Counted from the first letter of the stretch, positions 54,220 through 63,837 are shown. The stretch is DNA of 64,000 nucleotides from Cordylochernes scorpioides (GCA_030710605.1 CP092879.1:27599201-27663200), one strand, 5' to 3'. Numbers and translations: made by a program. Notes: generated by a model from the sequence alone, not told the origin.

Positions 54220-54725
54220 AATCTAATCTCTTCTTCTTCTTTCTTTTCTCCACTCAATCATATTAAGGTATCAAGCTTGTAAAGCTTGAGACTTTTGATG
54301 GTGTCTGCCGGGAAAGAGTAGAGCTCATCAATGGATGAGTCAATACAGTCCACAATGTGTTTTGGGGTTGCAGGTTGAGAAGTGCACTTAGTACATAGTG
54401 GGAAATGGAAATCTATTGCTGCACATGACTGGTACAGAGCAGGAGGGACAAGCACCGGTTCTGTCCTCCCAAGAGAACAACAGTCTTTGATTTCCAGACT
54501 TAAGTCTGGTCATCTACGGACAATGACTTTCCAGAATGGTTGCAAGGTTTTCCCACTATGTACTAAGTGCAATTCTCAACCTGCAACCCCAAAACAACAT
54601 TATTGACTGTATTGACTCATCCATTGATGAGTTCTACTCATCCCCAGCAGACACCATTAAAAGTTTCAAGCTTTACAAGCTTAATTATTTAATATGATTG
54701 AGTGGAGATAAGAAAGAAGAAGACT
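54220..54725. repeat. Fold-back of two LINE C-terminal fragments
   Basis: Minus 54455-54258 encodes CTKCTSQPATPKHIVDCIDS and PADTIKSLKLYKLDTLI; plus about 54480-54680 encodes the inverted relative with LKSGHLRTMTFQNGCKVFPL and CTKCNSQPATPK. The CxxC..HxxxC layout and SGHLRTMTF are those of C-terminal regions of chelicerate-type RNase H-bearing LINEs. Both copies stop at the 3' end TATGATTGAGTGGAGATAAG. Related 3' ends occur at 38262-38320 and 56890-56970. Confidence 0.6.
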
Positions 54726-54974
54726 ACAAGAAATTCTCTTCACCTCACAATTCTATGCTTTTATAAAATACTGCTCCAGGTGATATCCAACTTATGATAC
54801 TCAACACTCTTTTAACCTCACAAATTCACATTTAAAAAAATGTAAATTTGGTTAATTGAGAAAATTGATAATTGAAATTATTAATTTGTTGGCTTCCTCA
54901 ATGAGTTCCAATTAATATACACTATATATATCTCCTTATTTAAATGGCCTTTATAATATATATATCTCTTATGT

Positions 54975-55135
54975 TATAAATACAAGAAAAAATAAGACTT
55001 AATCCAAATAAATTAATAGTGTGTGTGACATTTTGGTAACAGCATTGTTACCATCATCAGACAAAATAATAGATTAAATATCTTATTTTCTTGTAGCTAT
55101 AATCTATAATCCAAATTATGCTTTATCACTTAGGT
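54975..55135. mobile_element. Fold-back family M1, subfamily 2, partial
   Basis: AGAAAAAATAAGACTTAATCC, GTGTGACATTTTGGTAAC, CATCATCAGACAAAATAA, then directly the terminal TTATTTTCTTGTAGC long arm. The second stem-loop is missing. Confidence 0.6.
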
Positions 55136-55424
55136 TATAAAAATGAAGCATTTGTCGTGAAGAGGAATTTAGATGCAGTTGTAAAGGGTGTTGTTGAACA
55201 TACTAATATTTTATGTCAAAGCTAAAATAAATTGACCTTGTTTTTGACATGATTAATTGGCAAATGACAAAGGCCCTGAAACCAGTATAGAGAGAGAGAG
55301 AGTATATATATACATATATATCTAAACAAAAACATCCAGGGTTGATAGATATCAGGGAGTTTGTTGTCCATATACTGGCATATTGGGGGTGGTTCATATT
55401 TTAATGATTGGATTGATAAATTTG

Positions 55425-55525
55425 GATTATAGCTACAAGAAAATAAGACCTAATCCAAATAATTTAATAGTGTGACGTTTTGGTAATAGCATTGTTACCA
55501 TCATCAGTTTTATTTTCTTGTATCT
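55425..55525. mobile_element. Fold-back family M1, subfamily 2, collapsed
   Basis: CAAGAAAATAAGACCTAATCC to CATCATCAG, then TTTTATTTTCTTG. Only about 100 bp; the second arm is reduced to its end. Confidence 0.6.
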
Positions 55526-55747
55526 AATGAATGGATTGTTTTGTTCTCTTCAAGAGTATTCAAAAATATCTGTGCATGCGTGTGTGCATGTATCTAATTT
55601 AAAAAAAAAATGCACTCTTACAAATTCAATAACATTTTGTTCAAAAAGTTGTTGTTGTTGCTTATTCCTCAGTTTTAAAAAGTGCACATGTTAACATTTT
55701 ATGCAGAGAGGAATAACCTTTTTTCTTTGTGTGTCCTTTTTATATAT

Positions 55748-55905
55748 AATGATAGAGTACAATTTGGCTTATAGATTAGGGAAAAATAGATAATAAGACC
55801 AAATCCAAATAAATTTTTAAAAATGTGTTGCAGCAACAATGTTGTTAGTGAATAATCACACACTATTTATTTATTTGGATTTGGTCTTATTACCTTTTTT
55901 ATTTC
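55748..55905. mobile_element. Fold-back family M1, decayed copy
   Basis: AGAGTACAATTTGGCTTATAG, ATAATAAGACCAAATCC, then inverted AATCACACACTATTTATTT. Core motifs replaced by GTTGCAGCAACAATGTTG. Confidence 0.5.
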
Positions 55906-55909
55906 TATA

Positions 55910-57240
55910 TGTAATAGTTTACAAAAGAAAGATGAGAGAGTTTGACAGGTGTTGATTAGTCACCGCCCCACATCTGGGTTAAAGTTGATCCAATTATTGA
56001 TGTGGGGGTCACAAACTTCAGTATTACCAGTCATCCAGCTGCCACTGTTTAGAAATAGAATGTAGGACAAATAGGTGGGAAACAGTAATTACCAGTGTTG
56101 GTAAGAAGTAGTGAAGATCAGATTGTCTCCTGACCAGAATATGCAGTTTTAGTTTACTTCAATATGGAATGGGAGATGAAGTCAATTCTAGCATTTCTCA
56201 ACCTTTTTTGGCCATCAAAACAGTGATATTGGTGAAAATGTCTTTCACATAAACAAAACTAAATATTAAAATAAAGGTATTAGAAATAAAATAAAAATTA
56301 TGTACTAAGTTTTATTTATTAATAATATTTTTTTTAACAAAAAAAAAAATATTTTGCAGAAATCTCCTAAGGGATCAGTCAAAACTGGACCAAAGGTTGA
56401 GAATCACCCTGAGAAGCCCTTACTATAAGCCAGGCAAGCTGAGCCCAGGTTTTTTAGTGAGCTTGTTACTGCTCCTCCTTTTTGATCCGGGCTTGGGACC
56501 AGCAAAGGCTACAAGATCTTAAAATAGATGATAACATACATAACTCATTCACAGTAAATTGGTCCTTAAACAAATATGTAAATATTCCCGGAATCTTTTA
56601 GACAAATTCTATATGTTAATTATAGTATTATTTCTCAATATATTTAATTTATAAAATTAAAATACAGAGTAACTACTTTTATATTTTATCAAAATTTTAA
56701 AAGAAACATTTGCACTCTCTCTCTCTTTTTTTTTAATGCACATATTCACCTAATACATTTTTTTGGTGGTCCCTTGAAGTCCACATAAGAGAGGAATTAA
56801 CTAAGTCAGTGGCCTACTACTGAGTAGTGCTCCCAGTCTTAATGACAAAGTCATTATACTTCACCAAATCATTATGGCTGTCAAATCTTCAATAAGATCT
56901 ACTCACCATCAGTAGACACCATCTCAAGCTCTACAGGCTTGGTAACCTAATATGATTGTTGAGATAAGAAAGATCTTGTAGCTTCCCCCAGTGGACCTTC
57001 TTATCCAGGACATATGTAGTTGCTATATACAGCAGTGAAGACTGTGGGGACCTTATTTTCATTTAAAAAGAACTATTTGTGAAGATATTGTTTCAATTCT
57101 TCTATATAGTTGAGTATCTAGACTTTATCTTGAAGCATTAAACATTTTTTTTTAAATCTGCTGTCCTCATCGTATTACAATCTCTGGGAAAGAACAGATG
57201 TTAATTTTTTAGCGCTCTCTGTTATCCATCTATTTTATCT
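55910..57240. other. Stretch without genes
   Basis: AT-rich with one 90-bp repeat at 56430-56520 (below) and a LINE-3'-end-like block at 56890-56970. No exon or RNA gene recognised. Confidence 0.4.
56430..56520 (-). repeat. Dispersed repeat, GGTCCCAAGCCCGGAT type
   Basis: On minus GGTCCCAAGCCCGGATC, AAAAAGGAGGAGCAGTAAC, AAGCTCACTAAAAAACCTGG; the same unit occurs on plus at 63838-63925. Such blocks are often LINE 5' or coding fragments; class not assigned. Confidence 0.5.
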
Positions 57241-57254
57241 TGTTTCATTGACCT

Positions 57255-57400
57255 CCAACTTGCACCAGTCTAACCCCAACAGTGGGTACAAGTCACCAAA
57301 CAGAGTTCTGGAATCTTGTAAAAGCAAGGCTTAACTGCTTTCTACTTATGTAGACTTGAGGTGTGCTTGGAGTAAAACCAACAAACTTTGGTTAATGGGA
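57255..57400 (+). mobile_element. SINE family B, strongly diverged body
   Basis: CAGTCTAACCCCAACAGTGG, ACAAGTCACCAAACAGAG, GCTTAACTGCTTTCTAC, TATGTAGACTTGAGGTG in the order of the family body. Head lost. Confidence 0.5.
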
Positions 57401-57419
57401 ACTGTTGATTAACAGGACT

Positions 57420-57605
57420 AATGTCTTGTTCCAAAATCACTTTATTAGGTGCCACTCAAAAAGAGCAACCTAGTTTATGATATTTTCAACAATGAATAAT
57501 ATGTGAGGGCTATTCACATATTAAAACAAAGGGTCCAACACGGGATTCAATTCAGGTTCATGGCTGTCGGGAATTGAGGGTTTTACCCACTCGTCCACAG
57601 ACTCT
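57420..57605 (-). mobile_element. SINE family A, copy 4
   Basis: On minus: GTCTGTGGACGAGTGGG, TAAAACCCTCAATTCCC, a B-box altered to GAATTGAATCCCG, the body with ATTATTCATTGTTG and the 3' part ATAAAGTGATTTTGG. Confidence 0.65.
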
Positions 57606-57752
57606 CTTTTGTATGTTTGTTTCCCAACAAGTCCAAATTGATGCCCAAAGCAAATAATGCAGCAGCTGAATACAAAACAAGTGTCAGTTAGTGTGAGGTG
57701 ATTAGTTTGAGCCCCTATTTAAAGTAGTCCCACCATTCAAGTGGGGGTTTGT

Positions 57753-57890
57753 GTGTTCTACAGTTCTCACGATCTCCAGGCCTGGCTGCCATCCAAGAGG
57801 ATGTCGCCCGGGCTGACAATGGAACAAACCAAGTGCAGACCCACGTGGGTCTATTATTGGAAGTTATTTGCCAGTGGCATCTGGTCAACA
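57753..57890 (+). CDS. Possible exon of an unidentified gene
   Basis: After GTTTGTGTGTTCTACAG a GC-rich open stretch reads FSRSPGLAAIQEDVARADNG, TNQVQTHVGLLLEVICQWHL, VNIHNR and stops at TAA about 57909. The acceptor is good, but no strong donor is seen (CACGTGGGT or CTGGTCAAC are possible), so it could be a terminal exon or a fragment of a processed pseudogene. The base composition is far from the AT-rich surroundings. I do not recognise the protein. Confidence 0.35.
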
Positions 57891-57984
57891 TACACAACAG
57901 GAATGATTAATGTCCTGATTGTACATCTGAATGCTACTGAGAGACTGCTTGCACTCTCTATCTGGTTAAATTTCAATAGACAAT

Positions 57985-58185
57985 GTTTTTTTTTAACAAT
58001 TTAAATAATTTTATTGTAATCAATTGCTACAGAAAAAAAAGTGATAAAATAAAGGGGTAATATAAAGGAATAATATATAATAAAGGGGTAAATATAAAGT
58101 GGTGGAAATATATACAAATATATATGTACAAATATCTTCAGCAAGGAAGGCTTCCCACCCTTGAGAAAGTTCTCCTCCAGACAAG
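57985..58185. repeat. Dispersed repeat, GTAATATATAATAAAGGGG type
   Basis: Related to 25491-25685; shares AATCAATTG.TACAGAA, TAATATATAATAAAGGGG and CTTCAGCAAGGAAGGCTT. Confidence 0.45.
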
Positions 58186-58299
58186 GTCTTCTTGAACACT
58201 CCTCAGTTCCATGTCAGAGAAGTACTTATAGAAATAAGTCTTGGCAGATGCCAGGATTTAATTAAATTAAATTTCAATAGATGAAGGTTTATTTTAAAA

Positions 58300-58447
58300 T
58301 AAAGTCACGCTAGAGGACACCTCTCTTTAAAGGACAGTTTTCATTGCCATTTTTACTATTTAGCAACTCTCCGGTAAGAGGATACCTCTCCCTAAAGGAC
58401 ACTTTGGCTCTGCAGCAAGGTGTTCTTTACAGGGAGGTTCTACTGTA
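58300..58447. mobile_element. M4 MITE, one end missing
   Basis: GCTAGAGGACACCTCTC, AAAGGACAGTTTTCATTG, AGCAACTCTCCGGTAAG and the terminus GAGGTTCTACTGTA. Confidence 0.6.
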
Positions 58448-58586
58448 TAATTAAATTTATAAAATTAAATTATAAAAAAAAAAGATGGAAGAGGCCTCAG
58501 ATGGTCTATGGTATGACCAGCCTGATGTGGTACATTCTTTACATTATGTTTTGTTTTTTAACAGGAAAAGAGGTGTATGTATCCCC

Positions 58587-58706
58587 ATTTTTTTTTTCTT
58601 ATCCCTAAATACACGTGGTACAGGCCATGAAAATCCTGATGGGCAGAAGTAGACGACTGCTTTTACTGTAAGTGCACCACATGTCTACACATGTGAAAAG
58701 CAGCTC
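58587..58706 (-). mobile_element. SINE family B, 3' fragment
   Basis: T tract, CTTATCCCTAAATACACG, CCACATGTCTACACATGTG; stops within the body. Confidence 0.65.
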
Positions 58707-58983
58707 ATAGTAAGGGATAACACCTGAGAAAGAAAAATATCTCCTCCCCTTTCTTAATTCCAAACATACAAAGGGAACCTTTTTTTTTAAATGTCACAAG
58801 TGTTGAGTGACTGTTCACATTGTCTCACTGAGATACCACAAAGATGAGTATCAAATCTTCAGAATGGATTTATCACACAACAAAATCAAAGCTAAAAAGT
58901 TTCAGTATGTAGATGTAGTCTTTCTATATACTGAGAGGTATGGGCTGAGTATCCTTAATAAAGGCTTTTTGTTGTTGTAGTAT

Positions 58984-59164
58984 ATACAGTAGAACTTCCC
59001 TGTAAAGGACAACACTTAATTTCAGAGCCAAAGTGTCCTTTAGGGAGAAGTGTTCTCTTACCAGAGAATTGCTAAATAGTAAAAATAGTAATTTTGCAAA
59101 TGAAAACTGTCCTGTGTAGAGGTGTCCTCTAGCGTGAACGTCCTCTCATGGAGGTTCTACTGTA
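58984..59164. mobile_element. M4 MITE (pogo/mariner-like)
   Basis: TACAGTAGAACTTCCCTG to GGAGGTTCTACTGTA, TA-flanked, with a (GTT)-tailed LINE end fragment (58950-58979) just before it. Confidence 0.7.
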
Positions 59165-59499
59165 CTGTAGAACCTACCCATCAATAACGCCCCTTAAAAC
59201 AGAGCTACAAATATTATTTTTTTTTTTTTGAGGTGGTCTCTCATTCAAGGTTAGGTTATATGGAACCATGTCATTTTGGATTTTACAAAAAGTTATCATA
59301 TGAACTGTTCATGGCAGACTTTATTGTATCTATAGGAAAAAATATAGTACATGGGTGAAATTTCACTGGAATCAGTGGAAGAATTGAGAAAATTCTCAGA
59401 TGTCTTTTTCTTAGTTTGTTTCTGTTCTTTATACAAGTTTGTGTTACTCTTTTATGGCTACTCCTACTGTGTATACATATTTGCACATGTTTGTTACAT

Positions 59500-60040
59500 C
59501 AAATAAACAAGGAAGATGATCAGAGTTGTAAAGTTTGAGGAAAAATACATTTCCTGAATGTGGCTGCAATTAAATGTTGCAGAGATGCTGGCATTCATCA
59601 GCAACAAACATCATCTCAGCTGAACCAATCTTGTAAATTAAGAAAAAAGGCATCTCCTGATTGTGCAACTAAAAGTTGCTGATTGCAAGCATCACCTATC
59701 AGAATATCAGCTAATCATTGATTTTCAATTATTCCAGAATTGGCCTAATAACCTTTCTTGATTAATCAAGAAAAGCTAACCTGTTGGCTCTCATCAGCAT
59801 GGTACAAGCTGTACCTCAATGACCAACAAAAAGTTGGTCTTTGAAGCATCCTCAAAAACCATGAAACAAGTATTTAAGGCGGAAGGGTTGAGAATGTCAA
59901 TCAATGTGAAAAATAGTACTGAGGCAAATTATCACTTGGATCATCTGGATAAATTAAGAAAAAGTTGCATGAGCAGTAGATGCCTTTTTAAAAATTTATC
60001 CCCCTGATCCAAGTACAATTTCACTTTTGTGCTATTTTCA
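59500..60040. repeat. Complex inverted repeats related to the 25890 type
   Basis: AAAAAAGGCATCTCCTGATTG, TGCAACTAAAAGTTGCTG, a second palindrome around ATTAATCAAGAAAAG, and the terminal part with CCAAGTACAATTTCACTTTTG match parts of 25890-26195. The units are scrambled. Confidence 0.4.
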
Positions 60041-60084
60041 CAATCTTGTAAAGCCATCTTCAAACAATGTCAAAGATATAATTA

Positions 60085-60850
60085 ATAGTAAGTCAAAGTC
60101 TAAGCATTACACTGACCATCCATCCACTCATCCAGTAGAACTCTACAGCAAGAGTAAAAGATGAGTTGTTGGTTCAAGGGTATTGAGTCAGCACTGGTTA
60201 CAAGGATGAGGAGAAATTGGCTAAGTTGTTTGGATGAAACTCTTCTAATCCGATGTCCAAGCATTACACTGACAATCCACCCATCCAGTAGAACTAACCA
60301 TACAGATGAGTTGTTGGTTCAAGGGTATTGAGTCAGCACTGGTTACAAGTATGAGGAGAAATTGGCTAAGTTGTTTGGATGAAACTCTTCTAATCCGATG
60401 TCCAAGCATTACACTGACCATCCACCCATCCAGTAGAACTAACCATACAGATGAGTTGTTGGTTCAAGGGTATTGAGTCAGCACTGGTTACAAGGATGAG
60501 GAGAAATTGGCTAAGTTTTCTGGATGAAACTCTTCTAATCCGATGTCTAAGCATTACACTGACCATCCACCCATCCAGTAGAACTTTACAGATAGAGTAA
60601 AAGATGAGTTGTTGGTTCAAGGGTATTGAGTCAGCACTGGTTACAAGGATGAGGAGAAATTGGCTAAGTTTTCTGGATGAAACTCTTCTAATCCGATGTC
60701 TAAGCATTACACTGACCATCCACCCATCCAGTAGAACTTTACAGATAGAGTAAAAGATGAGTTGTTGGTTCAAGGGTATTGAGTCAGCACTGGTTACAAG
60801 GATGAGGAGAAATTGGCCGAGTTGTCTGTGGATGAAACTCTTCTAATCAA
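60085..60850. repeat. Five-copy tandem repeat, 145-157-bp units
   Basis: AAGCATTACACTGACCATCC recurs at about 60102, 60259, 60404, 60549 and 60702. Units include GATGAGTTGTTGGTTCAAGG and GTTACAAGGATGAGGAG. Units 2-3 are 145 bp and units 1, 4 and 5 carry an extra ACAGATAGAGTAAAAG-like stretch, a two-type pattern. The long minus open frame over it is a by-product. Confidence 0.85.
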
Positions 60851-60859
60851 AGTGAATGG

Positions 60860-61845
60860 CTGAAGGCCAAATTTGTTAGGAAACACCCAGGAGGGGAAGG
60901 GAGTGAAGAATGAAGATGATCTAAAATTATAGTTTATGAAAAACTTTCCTCATATTTTCTGTACATTGCTGCAATTATAGAGAACATACTCAAATGTCTC
61001 AAGGGAGTGCATTGGGCTGGCTAATGGAGTTTCACTAAACTCAAAGAAATTGACTTGAATCCAGGTGTAAGCCAGTAAGCAATAATAGGATCAATGCTGA
61101 CGAATAATCAATACTTTTTAAAATAATTTTTCAAAGTGAATATTGACAAATGCCTTTTTACTGATTAACCCCTCAAATACAAAGTATAATTAGACATGCT
61201 TTGTTAGTGGGTATAGCCTTTAATTAGCTAGTCCATCTTTCTTCATCAGTTTCTCTGTACTTGAGCAACTCTACACTAATTCTCTTCTTCTCTCTAACTT
61301 CCTAGTCTTCTTCACCTACCATTCTCTTTCCATCCATCCTCCAGAACTGATGAAGAAGATCCATTTTATCAATCTATGTCCTGCTGTTGACTGCCATTGG
61401 AGGGAATTAATGACTCTGATGTTTCCAGTCCCCTTCCTTGTCCAGCAATAACTTTCTATTGAGCTTGTTTTTGTGCAAGTTGTGTCACATAATTTACTAT
61501 CCTTCCACATTACTGCACATACCTGTACTTGATTCTGTGCAATGTAGCTGCAGCCCTTATGACATTATTAATTAGAACTATGAGTTTCTTTGGTGAGGTC
61601 GATGGGAAAAGAGTGGAACCTTCTTCTTATCTCCACTATATAATTATACAAGGTCATGGAGGCTAAATTCAAGGGGGGCAAAGTCTGACTGTTATGTGGT
61701 GGATAGCCAATCAACAACAGCAGCTCTTTTTACCTATCATGGAGACTTATGATCTAAATATTGATATAAAAAGTTAATATACACACCTTTGACTTCATTG
61801 GCTATAATTTCAAAATCCATTAGGGTGGCCTTGAGGCTTATTAAA
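60860..61845. other. Stretch without recognisable genes
   Basis: Mixed composition; small open frames only. No splice-flanked exon, RNA gene or repeat family recognised. Confidence 0.35.
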
Positions 61846-61860
61846 AAGTATAGAAATAGT

Positions 61861-62067
61861 AAAACACAATTTGAATTATAGATTATAATACAAGAAAATA
61901 AGACTTAATCCAAATAATTTAATAATGTGTGATGTTTCGGCAACAGTATTGTCACCATCATCACACAAAAGAATAAATGGTTTATTCTTTTGTCTGATGA
62001 TGGTGACAATACTGTTGCAGAAACGTCACACAATATTAAATTATTTGGATTAGGTCTTATTTTCTTG
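61861..62067. mobile_element. Fold-back family M1, subfamily 2, with 15-bp duplication
   Basis: Flanked by AAGTATAGAAATAGT (61846-61860 and 62068-62082). Arms AAGAAAATAAGACTTAATCC / inverted. The plus core CTGATGA, GGTGACA, ATAC, TGTTGCA, GAAACGTC; the minus core GATGATGG..GCCGAAACATC. Confidence 0.85.
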
Positions 62068-62089
62068 AAGTATAGAAATAGTTATATGG

Positions 62090-62255
62090 TAACATTTGGA
62101 TTATAGATTTGAAAAATCACAATACTTACTCCAAATAGGTATTTTATAAATGTGCCTGTAACGGTGTTTTTACCACATCCTATCTAACAATGCTGTTAAT
62201 GAAACACCCCATAAATAGCCTCTTTAATTTGGTCATGTTACCTTGTGGCTTTTGT
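62090..62255. mobile_element. Fold-back family M1, strongly decayed
   Basis: TAACATTTGGATTATAGATT, AATGCTGTTAATGAAAC, TTTGGTCATGTTACCTTGTGG in family order. Confidence 0.45.
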
Positions 62256-62348
62256 GAGAAAAAGTAATTAAGATTATCTACTTATATATTTGCCTTATTC
62301 TGTCTGTTTGTTTGTCTGTCTGAAGCTCACGGATGGGATTTTTCATAA

Positions 62349-62419
62349 CCATCGGTGGTTCAGTGGTAGAATGCTCGCCTGCCACGCGGGCGGCCCGGGT
62401 TCGATTCCCGGCCGATGCA
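62349..62419 (+). tRNA. tRNA-Gly(GCC)-like gene, first base altered
   Basis: 71 nt matching the animal tRNA-Gly(GCC): CATCGGTGGTTCAGTGG (D arm and A-box), anticodon loop CTGCCAC with GCC at 62381-62383, and GGTTCGATTCCCGGCC (T arm and B-box), closing with CCGATGCA. A T run follows immediately, a polymerase III terminator. The first base is C where G would pair with C72, so the acceptor stem has one end mismatch. It may still work, be a recent pseudogene, or be the head of a SINE: the DNA just after it (ACATCCACGGCGCCAATTT) recurs twice at 62917 and 63009 without a tRNA. Confidence 0.7.
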
Positions 62420-62465
62420 TTTTTTTTTTACAATTTTTAAAACTCATTTATATATTATACAAGAA

Positions 62466-62560
62466 TGACATCCACGGCGCCAATTTATAATTGTAACGAA
62501 TAGTATTTGAATAAAAGCATTTAATCGGGTAAAACCCGGGCGTTGCCCGGGTCATTCGTA
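62466..62560 (+). repeat. Repeat with GACATCCACGGCGCC and CCCGGGCGTTGCCCGGG, copy 1
   Basis: GACATCCACGGCGCCAATTT, ATAATTGTAACGAATAG, then TCGGGTAAAACCCGGGCG, TTGCCCGGGTCATTCG. It lies directly downstream of the tRNA-Gly. Confidence 0.55.
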
Positions 62561-62909
62561 TATAATAATTGTATAAACGAATGCAAGACAAAATCACCGC
62601 GAATGTTTCTTTTTTTTAAGGCAATTTCTTTTTAAGGCAATTATCGTTATTTATCGTTAATTTTTGTTTCGATTTTATTGAAAAAAAAAAAACGATATGG
62701 TGCCTTTAAAAAATGATCTTTATTACTATGCAGTTTTCTATTTAGTCAATATACCTAAGTTCATGTTGCAAATGTAATTATCTCTATCGATTTAGTAGGT
62801 GAAATGCAAAAAAAAAAAAAAAACTACATGATGAAATCTTTATGAAAATTCACATTTTTATTTTTATATTTTCAAGACACACACAGTTTGGGACGGGACG
62901 TTTCACAAG

Positions 62910-63118
62910 AGAGACATCCACGGCGCCAATTTATAATTGTAACGAATAGTATTTTAATTAAAACATTTTAAAAACACACAGTTTGGAACGGGACGTTTCA
63001 CAAGAGTGACATCCATGGCGCCAATTTATAATTGTAACGAATAGTATTTGAATTAAAACGTTTTTAAAATATATACGCACTCGGGTAAAACCCGGGCGTT
63101 GCCCGGGCCATTCGTCTA
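62910..63118 (+). repeat. Two further copies of the GACATCCACGGCGCC repeat
   Basis: GACATCCACGGCGCCAATTT (62913) and GACATCCATGGCGCCAATTT (63007) each preceded by CACACAGTTTGG.ACGGGACG and TTTCACAAGAG; the second runs into CACTCGGGTAAAACCCGGG, CGTTGCCCGGGCCATTCG. Period about 94 bp. Confidence 0.55.
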
Positions 63119-63284
63119 GTTGTATATAAACAGCCTCCAACTTCTTTAATGCAAACCCCAAGGGATAAGAATTTTTTTTGGTTGAATTAAAACCATTGTT
63201 TTGAAATCTAGTTGATTATCAATTCATCAAGATAAACTCTCTGCTAGTAAACATTTTATTATCAACACATATGGAGGTGTTGAA

Positions 63285-63715
63285 TTAGGCACAAGGTAAT
63301 AAGACCAAATCCAAATAAATAAATAGTGAGTGACATTCAAGTAATAAACTACACACTTTGATAGCAGTAACTATTTAAAACATGCTGTGGTATAAACACA
63401 AGGTAATAAGACCAAATCCAAATAAATAAATAGTGTGTGACGTTTCAGTAACAGCGTTGTTACCATCTTCAGACAAAAGTACTGAAACGTCACACACTAT
63501 TTATTTATTTGGATTTGGTCTTATTACCTTGTGTTTATAATCTACAATCCAAATTGTGCCTCATCAATGCTGTGGTATAATTTCTCATTCAGTACTTTTG
63601 TCTGAAGATGGTAGCAATGCTGTTACCAAAATGTCACACACTATTTATTTATTTGGATTGGTCTTATTACCATGTGTTTATAATCTATAATCCAAATTGT
63701 GCCTTATCATTGGTT
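63285..63715. mobile_element. Outer fold-back M1 interrupted by a second M1
   Basis: ACAAGGTAATAAGACCAAATCC at 63291 starts the outer element. Its linker (ACATGCTGTGGTATAA) is split at 63395 and resumes at 63567, after which the outer second arm runs to GCCTTATC at about 63708. The plus core near 63600-63640 is CTGAAGA, GGTAGCA, TGTTACC but AAAATGTC instead of GAAACGTC. Confidence 0.7.
63395..63566. mobile_element. Fold-back family M1 nested in another M1, 13-bp duplication
   Basis: Flanked by ATGCTGTGGTATA (63382-63394 and 63567-63579). Minus core at 63472-63439: CTGAAGA, GGTAACA, loop, TGTTACT, GAAACGTC. The second stem-loop is nearly lost, so arms meet at GTACTGAAACGTCACAC. Confidence 0.8.
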
Positions 63716-63837
63716 GAATTAAAGATAATAATTTGAAAGCAATGATTGGGATTTGAAAATTGATTGAATCAAAGAACGTTATATACAGTACTATATAAAA
63801 TATAGTATATAAAATAAGTACTCCGCCTTTGCCGGTC

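Noticed and set aside
60390..60773. 127-codon minus frame with repeated protein segments
   Set aside because: Product of the 145-157-bp tandem repeat; ends follow the array, not gene signals.
33635..63715. M1 elements as ordinary DNA-transposon MITEs
   Set aside because: Exact duplications of 12-15 bp and unequal arms do not fit TA-targeting or hAT-type (8-bp) MITEs.
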